Source: Fimbriimonadaceae bacterium
GTDB taxonomy: Bacteria; Armatimonadota; Fimbriimonadia; Fimbriimonadales; Fimbriimonadaceae
Assembly: GCA_025451715.1 (NCBI GenBank)
Contig: JANWJY010000015.1
Location: 1 to 11,011, forward strand
Length of the DNA stretch: 11,011 bases
Direction of reading: 5' to 3'
Shown: positions 1 to 5,868 of the stretch, piece after piece
Layout: each line of letters starts with the position of its first letter
Position numbering within the stretch: position 1 is the stretch's first letter
Translations under genes and position numbers: made by a program
Notes under the pieces: model-generated
The model's input: the letters and a program-made list of their open reading frames with translations, nothing else
Database searches by the model: none
Told to the model about the DNA's origin: nothing

Positions 1-549
1 ACCGTCGTTCTTGAGGAGCAGTACCGCGCCTTGCTGGGTGCCGAGGACCATGTCTACGTCCTTGTCGCCGTCCCAGTCAGCGAAGGCGGGCGCGAGCGCA
101 GCGTCCGGCTTGATCGGATCGTTGTTCTCGTCTGTGAGTTGTGTCCCTTCTGCAAACTTCCCTTCTCCAATGCCGCGGAAGATCCAGAGACCCTTCGTGT
201 ACGAACCGGAGACGATGTCTGTTCTGCCATCGCTGTCCAGGTCGACGAGCTGGGGGGTCGCGCCGATGCAGCAGCCAGCGTCGACTTGTGCGAGCTTGTC
301 GCCAGCCATGAGGAAGGATTGCTCACTATAGATGTGTCGGTCCGGCCGTCCGACGTTCTTGAGGAAACTGATGTGTCCCTTGTTGTACTGCCCGACGAAG
401 AGGTCTTCGAGGCCGTCGCCGTCGATGTCGAAGACGGCTGGCGCGGCGTGTCCGCCAGCGACGTTGAGAGGGCCGGTCGCGATGACGAGCGGAGTGGGCG
501 GGAGGAAGCGGACGCTCTGCGTTTGGACCGCGAGCAGGGCGATGAGCAT
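1..549 (-). CDS. FG-GAP/VCBS repeat protein, probably secreted (5' part; 3' end beyond window)
   Basis: The minus-strand frame opens with ATG at 547-549 and stays open for 183 codons to the left edge, so the C-terminus is missing. The start MLIALLAVQTQ resembles a very short signal peptide with no basic n-region, which suggests export. Three FG-GAP/VCBS blades are visible, each with a calcium-binding Asp loop followed by a hydrophobic strand: DIDGDGLEDLFVG (from residue 41), DLDSDGRTDIVSG (from 103) and DWDGDKDVDMVLG (from 158). Spacing of about 55-62 residues fits integrin-type beta-propeller blades. Such proteins are usually extracellular or surface proteins with binding or unknown roles, and no catalytic domain is seen in this part. 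No in-frame start lies between the ATG and the upstream stop at 577-579, apart from an ATT. It is divergent from the beta-mannosidase gene. The family call is firm, but the function is unknown. Confidence 0.88.
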   Translation of the reverse strand, partial: MLIALLAVQTQSVRFLPPTPLVIATGPLNVAGGHAAPAVFDIDGDGLEDLFVGQYNKGHISFLKNVGRPDRHIYSEQSFLMAGDKLAQVDAGCCIGATPQLVDLDSDGRTDIVSGSYTKGLWIFRGIGEGKFAEGTQLTDENNDPIKPDAALAPAFADWDGDKDVDMVLGTQQGAVLLLKNDG

Positions 550-559
550 GTGGGTGTTA

Positions 560-565
560 ATGATA
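560..565 (-). promoter_or_regulatory. Possible -10 box of the FG-GAP gene, overlapped by an inverted repeat
   Basis: On the minus strand TATCAT (565 to 560) lies 10 nt before the ATG at 549, and there is no Shine-Dalgarno in between. A 7-bp perfect inverted repeat, GATACAA (562-568) and TTGTATC (585-591), overlaps this box and could be an operator. No -35 hexamer is convincing. This is pattern-based only. Confidence 0.3.
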
Positions 566-590
566 CAACGTTCGGGCTATTGTCTTGTAT

Positions 591-646
591 CGGAGGGAGC
601 GAGCCGGAGGCTCGCACTGGGGGGCGGGCCAGAGGCCCGCGCTCCG
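591..646. repeat. Cloverleaf-like palindromic intergenic element (REP-like)
   Basis: Two perfect 7-bp hairpins with 3-nt loops stand side by side: GCGAGCC-GGA-GGCTCGC (599-615) and GCGGGCC-AGA-GGCCCGC (624-640). A 5-bp outer stem, CGGAG (591-595) with CTCCG (642-646), can close them into a three-stem structure. The element fills most of the divergent gap between the FG-GAP and beta-mannosidase genes. The two similar arms resemble dispersed REP/BIME-type elements of GC-rich genomes. Whether it is repeated elsewhere in this genome cannot be seen from one window. Confidence 0.65.
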
Positions 647-654
647 GGGACGGA

Positions 655-660
655 TATAGT
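655..660 (+). promoter_or_regulatory. -10 box of beta-mannosidase, leaderless-type spacing
   Basis: TATAGT ends exactly 8 nt before the ATG at 669. That would place transcription initiation at or next to the start codon. There is no clear Shine-Dalgarno and no -35 hexamer; the -35 position falls in the palindromic element. The same 8-nt spacing is seen at 4972-4977 and at 8352-8357 (minus). Confidence 0.5.
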
Positions 661-668
661 TGGGGTTC

Positions 669-3119
669 ATGGTCGAGACGCATTTGGCGACGGGGTGGGA
701 GTTTTGTTTGCGAACTCCCTCCCCTAGCCCCTCCCCTCAAGGGGGAGGGGGACATTGGCGGCAGGCGCGGGTGCCGGGGCACGTGCACGACGATTTGGTG
801 CGGCACGGGGTGATCGAGGATCCGTTCTTTCGTCTTAATGAGCGCGATTGTCAGTGGGTGGACCAGGAGGATTGGGTCTACCGTTGTCGGTTTAGTTGGT
901 CTGCACGCGAGGGGTGCCCTAAGCGGGTGTTACGGTTTGAGGGGTTGGACACGGTCTGTTCTGTTTTCTTGAACGGCGATCTGATCGCTGAGAGCGACAA
1001 CATGTTCTTGCCGTTTGAGGTGGATGTGTCTTCTCTGCTGCGCGCGTCGAACGAGCTGGTGGTGGAGTTTTCTTCGGCGGTGCGCGTGGCGGAATCGCGT
1101 CGAGCCGCGTATTTGGCGGCGGAGAGAATCGATGCGTCTGTGACGACGTTCTATGAGCGGTCGTTCTTGCGGAAGGCGCAGTACATGTTCGGTTGGGACT
1201 GGGGCCCGCGGCTGGTTTCGTGCGGTGTGTGGAAACCGGTTTCGCTGTTGGAGTACGACTCGCGTGTGACGGACGTGTGGGCGCGTCCGAAGCTTGTCGA
1301 TGGGGAGTGGCTGGTGGATGTGAGTTGGGAGGGCGAAAAGCTCTCGAAGCCAAAGTTGTATACGAACAGAGCGCAAGAGGTCGTTTCCGTCGGTGAGCTC
1401 TCTGCGCGCATAGTTGTGCGTGAACCTAATCTTTGGTGGCCGCGAGACTTTCATGCGAGTGGCGAACGGAGCGCGAGCCTGCACTCGGGCATGATCAGTT
1501 TCGGGAGAGATTCGCTCAACTTTCGTTACGGTCTGCGCACGGTGGAGCTGGTGCGCGAGCCAGACGAGTGGGGCGAGTCGTTCGAGTTCGTCGTAAACGG
1601 CGAGCGGGTGTTCTGCAAGGGTGCGAACTGGATTCCAGACCACTCGTTCCCTTCGCTCGTGTCGCGAGATCAGTACGGGAGCCAAGTGCAGGCGATGAGG
1701 GACCTGAACTTCAACATGGTCCGCGTGTGGGGCGGGGGGCTGTACGAGTCGGACGCATTCTACGACGCGTGCGACGCGCACGGGATCATGGTGTGGCAGG
1801 ACTTTCCGTTCGCGTGCGCTTATTATTCCGAGGACGAGGCGTTCCTGTCGAGCGTGGAGGCGGAGGAGCGTTCTCAAATCAAGCGACTGCGTAACCACCC
1901 GTCGCTGGTGCTGTGGTGCGGGAACAACGAGAACCAGCAGATGCACGAACAGCGGTGGGGCGGGGCTGCGTCGCCTGAGCGGTTCTATGGTGAGAATATC
2001 TACGACGAGTTGTTGCCGCGGGTGTTGTCTTCTGAAGATCCCGATCGGCCGTATGTGCACGGGTCGCCGAGCGGGAAGGTCGCGGGTCGGGATTCGAACA
2101 TGGACGGGGTCGGGGATTCGCACTATTGGGAGGTGTGGCACGGCAAGGGGGACTGGAAGCACTATGAGGAGAGCACGAGCCGGTTCTCTTCGGAGTTCGG
2201 GTTTGCGTCCTCGCCTTCACTACACTCGTGGTCGAAGTGTTTGGACCGCTCGACGGACTGGAAGTTCGATTCGGGGGCGGTGCGGTGGCACGACAAGACA
2301 TTGAAGGGATATGAGAAGTACATCTCGTTCATCGAGCTGCACTATCCGAAGGTGAATACGCTGGAGGACCTCTTCTACTACTCGCAGCTCAACCAGCGCG
2401 ACGCGATGCGGTGTGGGATCGAGCATTATTTGATGTCGGAATCCTGCGCGGGGACGCTGGTTTGGCAGTTCAACGACTGTTGGCCGGCGCAGAGCTGGGC
2501 GGTGCAGGATTCTGAGGGGCGCATGAAGCCAGCGTCGTGGGAGCTGGCTCGCCTCTACGCAGAGGCATGCCTGATCACCCGCGATCGAGGCTCGCTTCTA
2601 GAAATCTATCTTGTTGCGAGCAAATCGCAGCGATGGAGGAACAGATGGCAATCCGTGAGTCTGTACGATACGCAGAGCGACAAGCCAAAGACGTTCGAGC
2701 TGCTGACGCACGGAGACTTCGCACCCAGAACGCCTCATCTTGTTGCAACGCTCCCGCTTGACGGCATCAACCGTGACACCGCCGTTCTTTTGATTGGAGC
2801 GCCAACACCGGGCCCTCACTATCAGTGTCGATTGCTGTGCGAGCCCAAGGAGGCACGATTCGTCAACTGTCCTCTCGTGGCATATTTGGACTCAGGCGAG
2901 ATGTACTTTGCAGACGACGAGTTCCCAATCGTGGATCTGCTCGTGTGGGACCCCGACGACCTAGAAAACGTGCAATCCGGCGCGTACGAACCGTACATCG
3001 AACCCTTGATTGAGGAGTGGTTCTTGCCGAAGTTTCGTCGCGAGCCGAAGCGGTTGGTTGCGAGGTCATTGGCCGGTTACCACGAAGTGGAGATAACGAG
3101 GAGTCGTTGTAGCAGCTAG
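669..3119 (+). CDS. Beta-mannosidase, glycoside hydrolase family 2
   Basis: The 816-residue product should release terminal beta-D-mannose from the non-reducing ends of manno-oligosaccharides or glycans. There is no signal peptide, so it is probably cytoplasmic. The N-terminal jelly-roll domain shows the family signature VPGHVHDDL (about 35-43) and later WVYRCRF and GLDTVCSVFLNG. The TIM-barrel contains NMVRVWGGGLYESDAFYDAC and VWQDFPFACAYY. The acid/base Glu is E421 in WCGNNE and the nucleophile is E509 in SEFGF. These belong to the MANBA-type branch and not to beta-galactosidases. ATG 669 is chosen because residues 9-15 (GWEFCLR) match the first strand of the family and because a -10-like box sits 8 nt upstream; TTG at 660 is an alternative. 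Oddity: residues about 16-28 (TPSPSPSPQGGGG) come from a palindromic repeat lying in frame. A terminator hairpin follows the stop. The exact substrate is not determined. Confidence 0.94.
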   Translation: MVETHLATGWEFCLRTPSPSPSPQGGGGHWRQARVPGHVHDDLVRHGVIEDPFFRLNERDCQWVDQEDWVYRCRFSWSAREGCPKRVLRFEGLDTVCSVFLNGDLIAESDNMFLPFEVDVSSLLRASNELVVEFSSAVRVAESRRAAYLAAERIDASVTTFYERSFLRKAQYMFGWDWGPRLVSCGVWKPVSLLEYDSRVTDVWARPKLVDGEWLVDVSWEGEKLSKPKLYTNRAQEVVSVGELSARIVVREPNLWWPRDFHASGERSASLHSGMISFGRDSLNFRYGLRTVELVREPDEWGESFEFVVNGERVFCKGANWIPDHSFPSLVSRDQYGSQVQAMRDLNFNMVRVWGGGLYESDAFYDACDAHGIMVWQDFPFACAYYSEDEAFLSSVEAEERSQIKRLRNHPSLVLWCGNNENQQMHEQRWGGAASPERFYGENIYDELLPRVLSSEDPDRPYVHGSPSGKVAGRDSNMDGVGDSHYWEVWHGKGDWKHYEESTSRFSSEFGFASSPSLHSWSKCLDRSTDWKFDSGAVRWHDKTLKGYEKYISFIELHYPKVNTLEDLFYYSQLNQRDAMRCGIEHYLMSESCAGTLVWQFNDCWPAQSWAVQDSEGRMKPASWELARLYAEACLITRDRGSLLEIYLVASKSQRWRNRWQSVSLYDTQSDKPKTFELLTHGDFAPRTPHLVATLPLDGINRDTAVLLIGAPTPGPHYQCRLLCEPKEARFVNCPLVAYLDSGEMYFADDEFPIVDLLVWDPDDLENVQSGAYEPYIEPLIEEWFLPKFRREPKRLVARSLAGYHEVEITRSRCSS
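715..752 (+). repeat. GC-rich palindromic element inside the beta-mannosidase coding sequence
   Basis: The 9-bp stem is CCCCTCCCC (728-736) with GGGGAGGGG (742-750), loop TCAAG, preceded by a pyrimidine-rich shoulder containing CCTAGCCCC (723-731). The same shoulder-plus-stem design occurs in intergenic copies at about 3121-3160 and 8431-8468. Here the element is read in frame as TPSPSPSPQGGGG between two conserved parts of the GH2 N-terminal domain. Of the three plus-strand frames, one meets the TAG in the shoulder and two are open, and the gene uses one of the open frames. Confidence 0.7.
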
Positions 3120-3120
3120 C

Positions 3121-3170
3121 GACCCCTCACCCCTGCCCCTCTCCCCCGGAGGGGAGAGGGATTTGGTTTT
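3121..3170 (+). terminator. Terminator hairpin after beta-mannosidase (palindromic element copy 2)
   Basis: Immediately after the stop codon, CCCTCTCCCC (3137-3146) pairs perfectly with GGGGAGAGGG (3151-3160) over a CGGA loop. It is followed by the T-rich stretch TTTGGTTTT (3162-3170), giving the form of an intrinsic terminator. The left flank CCCCTCACCCCTG is the family shoulder seen in the other two copies, although CCTAGCCCC is reduced here to CCTGCCCC. Confidence 0.7.
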
Positions 3171-3208
3171 CCCCTTAAAAGGCCCCTCCTTTCGGTGGTT
3201 GCATCTCG

Positions 3209-3214
3209 TATAAT
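3209..3214 (+). promoter_or_regulatory. -10 box of pyrG
   Basis: A perfect consensus TATAAT lies 55 nt before the pyrG ATG. No good -35 hexamer sits 16-18 bp upstream. Initiation about 7 nt downstream would fall at G3221/A3222, so the transcript would begin with a GA-CCCC type sequence. Unlike three neighbouring promoters it leaves a leader of about 48 nt. Confidence 0.6.
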
Positions 3215-3226
3215 CCGTAAGACCCC

Positions 3227-3273
3227 ATGGTCAAAGCGGCGCGGAGCCGTGCATGAGGCTGTTTAAGGCATGA
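3227..3273 (+). promoter_or_regulatory. pyrG leader with two overlapping micro-ORFs
   Basis: ATG at 3227 opens a 9-codon ORF (MVKAARSRA) whose stop TGA (3254-3256) overlaps the ATG at 3253 in an ATGA. That second ATG opens a 6-codon ORF (MRLFKA) whose stop TGA (3271-3273) overlaps the pyrG ATG at 3270, again as ATGA. The chain could couple leader translation to pyrG. GAGG (3255-3258), 11 nt before the pyrG ATG, is a possible ribosome binding site. The arrangement is directly visible; its function is inference and could be chance. Confidence 0.35.
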
Positions 3274-4886
3274 CGAAGTACATATTTGTGACCGGAGGCG
3301 TGGTGAGCGGGATCGGGAAGGGGATCGCGAGCGCGAGCCTTGGCCGGTTGCTGCGCAACCGCGGGTACACGGTCGCGCCGGTCAAGCTGGACCCGTACAT
3401 CAACGTGGACGCGGGGACGATGAACCCGTTCCAGCACGGCGAGGTGTTCGTGACCGACGACGGCACGGAGTCGGACCTCGACCTCGGGCACTACGAGCGG
3501 TTTCTGGACGTGTCGTGCTCGTCGGGCTCGTCGGTGACGACTGGAAAGGTGTACCGCAGCGTGATCGAGGCTGAGCGTCGCGGCGACTATCTGGGCGCGA
3601 CGGTGCAGGTGATCCCTCACGTCACGAACGAGATCAAGCGGCTGATCATCGACGCGGGAGTGCAACAGGAGGCGGACGTGGTGCTCGCGGAGATCGGCGG
3701 CACGGTAGGCGACATCGAGTCGCTGCCGTTCATGGAGGCGATCCGGCAGCTCCGCAAGGACCTCGGTAAGGAGAACACGCTCTTTGTGCACGTCACACTG
3801 ATCCCGACGGTCGGGCCGTGGCACGAGATCAAGACGAAGCCGACGCAGCACAGCGTGATCAAGCTGCGCGAGATTGGCATCTCGCCCGACATGCTTGTCT
3901 GCAGGACAGAAGTTCCGCTGCCGGACGACGTTCGTGAGAAGCTGAGCATGTTCTGCGACGTTCCGGAGCAGGCGATCGTGGAGAGCATGAACGCGGAGAC
4001 GATCTACGAAGTGCCGCTCGTGTACGAAAAGAGCGGGATCGGCGAGTTCGTGGTCGAGCGGTTGGAGCTTGAGGCGCGGCCGAGCAACCTCGGGGAGTGG
4101 GAGTTGCTCGTCGAGCGGCTGAAGCGGCCGCAGTACGCGTGCACGGTGGCTGTGGTCGGAAAGTACACGAGCAACGGCGACGCGTACAAGTCGATCGCGG
4201 AGGCGCTGGTGCACGCGGGGATCCCGAACGACTGCAAGGTGAACATCAAGTGGATCGAGTCGAGCGAGTTTGAAGAGGCCGCGGACCCGGTTTCGTTGTT
4301 GGAGGGCGCGGACGGTGTGGTGGTCGCTCCTGGATTCGGCGGTCGCGGGATCGAGGGAAAGATCCGCGCGCTGCGGCACGTGCGAGAGAGCGGGATTCCG
4401 TTTTTTGGCATTTGTTTAGGGTTGCAGATGGCGGTGATCGAATACGCGCGCAACGTTTGCGGCCTCGAGGGCGCGGACAGCGAGGAGTTTTCTAGTGAGT
4501 CGCCTTATCCGGTGATCCACATCATGCCTGAGCAGTTGGGTATCGACGCGAAGGGCGGAACGATGCGGCTGGGGTCTTACCCTTGCAACATCACCGCTGG
4601 TTCTCTGGCGGCGGAGCTCTATGGATCGACGCGGATCGACGAGCGGCACCGGCACCGGTATGAGGTGAACAACGACTTCCGCGAGCTCTTGATCGAGAAC
4701 GGTCTTGTTGTGAGCGGCGTTTCGCCGGACTATCGCTTGGTGGAGATGGTGGAGCTTCCGTCGCACCCGTTCTTCGTGGCGACGCAGGCGCACCCGGAGT
4801 TCAAGAGTCGACCGAACCGTCCTCACCCGCTGTTCCAGGGGTTGGTGAAGGCGGCATTGAAGCGGAAGGCGAAGCTGTTGGCGTGA
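3270..4886 (+). CDS. pyrG: CTP synthase (glutamine-hydrolysing)
   Basis: The 538-residue product is the usual length for the family. It converts UTP to CTP using ATP and ammonia from glutamine, the last step of de novo pyrimidine nucleotide synthesis, in the cytoplasm. The N-terminal amidoligase domain begins MTKYIFVTGGVVSGIGKG, with the nucleotide-binding glycine-rich loop at residues 9-18. It carries the family blocks KLDPYINVDAGTMNP, GEVFVTDDG, EIGGTVGDIES and TKPTQHSV. The C-terminal class I glutamine amidotransferase domain holds the nucleophile C382 in GICLGLQ and the His/Glu pair H508 and E510 in AHPEF. The start is fixed by the conserved MTKY N-terminus. It has its own TATAAT box and a leader with two micro-ORFs. 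It is separated by hairpins from the genes on both sides, and no other pyrimidine genes lie next to it. All catalytic residues expected are present. Confidence 0.98.
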   Translation: MTKYIFVTGGVVSGIGKGIASASLGRLLRNRGYTVAPVKLDPYINVDAGTMNPFQHGEVFVTDDGTESDLDLGHYERFLDVSCSSGSSVTTGKVYRSVIEAERRGDYLGATVQVIPHVTNEIKRLIIDAGVQQEADVVLAEIGGTVGDIESLPFMEAIRQLRKDLGKENTLFVHVTLIPTVGPWHEIKTKPTQHSVIKLREIGISPDMLVCRTEVPLPDDVREKLSMFCDVPEQAIVESMNAETIYEVPLVYEKSGIGEFVVERLELEARPSNLGEWELLVERLKRPQYACTVAVVGKYTSNGDAYKSIAEALVHAGIPNDCKVNIKWIESSEFEEAADPVSLLEGADGVVVAPGFGGRGIEGKIRALRHVRESGIPFFGICLGLQMAVIEYARNVCGLEGADSEEFSSESPYPVIHIMPEQLGIDAKGGTMRLGSYPCNITAGSLAAELYGSTRIDERHRHRYEVNNDFRELLIENGLVVSGVSPDYRLVEMVELPSHPFFVATQAHPEFKSRPNRPHPLFQGLVKAALKRKAKLLA

Positions 4887-4893
4887 GCGGCTT

Positions 4894-4929
4894 GCGAGGA
4901 TCCCGGCGAGCCGGGACAGGCTGCTCGCC
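4894..4929 (+). terminator. Hairpin cluster after pyrG, possible terminator
   Basis: TCCCGG (4901-4906) pairs with CCGGGA (4911-4916) over a CGAG tetraloop. An outer stem, GCGAG (4894-4898) with CTCGC (4924-4928), can enclose it. An alternative 7-bp stem, GGCGAGC (4905-4911) with GCTCGCC (4923-4929), excludes the first hairpin. No T-tract follows, so termination by a classical intrinsic mechanism is uncertain. Confidence 0.4.
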
Positions 4930-4971
4930 CTCCCATTGAGACGGTTGGCATCGCATTGGGCCCCGACGCTT

Positions 4972-4977
4972 CATAAT
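4972..4977 (+). promoter_or_regulatory. -10 box of the RG-repeat gene, leaderless-type spacing
   Basis: CATAAT ends exactly 8 nt before the ATG at 4986, with CACCCCAA between and no Shine-Dalgarno. A TTGGCA at 4945-4950 is a poor -35 because the spacer would be 21 nt. The geometry matches the boxes at 655-660 and 8352-8357. Confidence 0.5.
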
Positions 4978-4985
4978 CACCCCAA

Positions 4986-5798
4986 ATGGCGAGTGCGCGA
5001 CCGAACCGAGGAGCGGAGGGATTCGACGCGTTTCGTCGCGAGCTGATCCGGCGCGCGCTGCCCGTCCAGAAGGAGGAGCGCAAGGCGTGGGAGGAGCGGT
5101 TCAAGGCCTTTGTGGAGGCTTCTTTGCCCGAGCCGCGCAAGCTGTTCCAGAAGCCCGGGTTGGCGGCGCGGCTCTTTGCGGCTGAGGTCGAGGTCCCCAA
5201 CTCCCACCCGCGGGACCTTGAGGTTTATTCGCAGCAGCTCGATCTGATCTGGGAGGCGAAGATGCCTGACGAGGTCGTTGAGTGGCGGACGCTGACGACG
5301 CCGGACCGGACGGATTTGGTGTGGGAGTTCGCGGTCGACTTGGGCGCTTCTTATGTAACGGGATCGGTAAAGCTGCGGAACTTTCCCTTCGAGCGGCCGG
5401 AGCGGCGAGACCGGCCTTCGCAGGGCGACCGGCCTTATCCGCGTGACGACCGGCCATCGGGTGGTGGGTATCAGGGAAATCGAGATAGGCCACAGGGAGG
5501 TGGTGGATACAACCGCAACGACCGACCGCAGGGTGGAGGCGGATATCAAGGAAACCGCGACCGGCCATCGGGAGGTTATCAAGGCAATCGCGACCGACCG
5601 CAGGGCGGCGGATACAACCGCAACGACCGTCCACAGGGCGGTGGCGGTTACAAGCGTAATGACCGGCCGCAGGGTGGCGGTGGTTATAACCGCAACGACC
5701 GGCCGCAGGGCGGGGGGTTCAACCGCGACAGTGGTTTCAAGCCGCGCGGGCCGAAGTTTGGTGGTCGGCCGTACAAGAAGCGGCCGGACGGCGGCTAG
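4986..5798 (+). CDS. Uncharacterised protein with Arg/Gly/Tyr-rich repeat tail
   Basis: The product has 270 residues and I do not recognise the family. Residues 1 to about 140 look folded and mixed in composition, with a charged helical start (QKEERKAWEERFKAFVEASL) and later WEFAVDLGASYVTGSVKLRNF. From about residue 140 the protein becomes a basic, low-complexity tail. Residues 154-248 hold eight imperfect units of 11-13 residues of the type NDRPQGGGGYNR or RDRPSGGYQGN, followed by GFKPRGPKFGGRPYKKRPDGG. There is no signal peptide or membrane segment. Arg-Gly-Gly and Gly-Tyr-rich tails are typical of RNA-binding proteins and condensate-forming disordered regions, for example the tails of some bacterial RNA helicases and RNA-binding proteins, so an RNA-related cytoplasmic role is a reasonable guess, no more. 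The start is supported by a -10-like box 8 nt upstream. The gene stands alone, convergent with the permease gene. Confidence 0.82.
   Translation: MASARPNRGAEGFDAFRRELIRRALPVQKEERKAWEERFKAFVEASLPEPRKLFQKPGLAARLFAAEVEVPNSHPRDLEVYSQQLDLIWEAKMPDEVVEWRTLTTPDRTDLVWEFAVDLGASYVTGSVKLRNFPFERPERRDRPSQGDRPYPRDDRPSGGGYQGNRDRPQGGGGYNRNDRPQGGGGYQGNRDRPSGGYQGNRDRPQGGGYNRNDRPQGGGGYKRNDRPQGGGGYNRNDRPQGGGFNRDSGFKPRGPKFGGRPYKKRPDGG
5445..5729 (+). repeat. In-gene tandem repeat, eight units of about 33-39 bp
   Basis: Each unit encodes D/RDRPQ-S, a run of 2-4 Gly, Tyr or Phe, then NRN, KRN or QGN. Units differ by silent changes, such as CGG, CGA and CGT for Arg, while the amino acid pattern is kept. Unit length is a multiple of three, so gain or loss of units keeps the frame. 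No spacers of unique sequence occur, so this is not a CRISPR array. Confidence 0.9.
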
Positions 5799-5861
5799 TC
5801 CTGACAGGATTGACGGAGAGCAAGCACTCCGCTGACAAAGCGCGAAGCGGGCTTCGCGCAT
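5799..5861. terminator. Bidirectional terminator region between convergent genes
   Basis: The 70-bp convergent gap holds three inverted repeats: TCCTG-A-CAGGA (5799-5809), CGGAG with CTCCG (5814-5818 and 5827-5831), and the strongest, GCGCGAAG (5840-5847) with CTTCGCGC (5852-5859) over a CGGG loop. On the minus strand the last is followed by TTTG, which favours termination of the permease transcript. On the plus strand the following ATTCC is a weak tail. Confidence 0.6.
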
Positions 5862-5868
5862 TCCAAGG

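Noticed and set aside
31..813. Plus-strand open frame with many Val/Asp/Glu residues, and the minus-strand frame at 54-806
   Set aside because: The third option, the minus frame starting at 549, shows three clear FG-GAP calcium loops, so the other two are frame shadows.
930..2162. Long antisense open frame (410 codons) opposite beta-mannosidase
   Set aside because: Its product is Arg/His/Leu-rich with no domain pattern. It mirrors the codon bias of the well-supported GH2 gene on the other strand.
3120..3269. Riboswitch upstream of pyrG
   Set aside because: The leader after the -10 box is only about 48 nt and shows no known riboswitch core; the hairpin at 3137-3160 lies before the promoter and belongs to the previous gene.
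3231..4379. Antisense open frame (382 codons) opposite pyrG
   Set aside because: Low-complexity Arg/Leu/His composition, complementary to a textbook CTP synthase. It is a shadow of GC-rich codon use.
5445..5729. CRISPR-like direct repeats
   Set aside because: Repeats are contiguous, imperfect, multiples of three bases and encode a periodic peptide. There are no unique spacers and no cas genes.
4977..5861. Antisense open frame (294 codons) opposite the RG-repeat gene
   Set aside because: Val/Thr/Ala repeats there are the complement of the Gly/Arg repeat. The plus-strand reading has a coherent head, tail and a promoter box.
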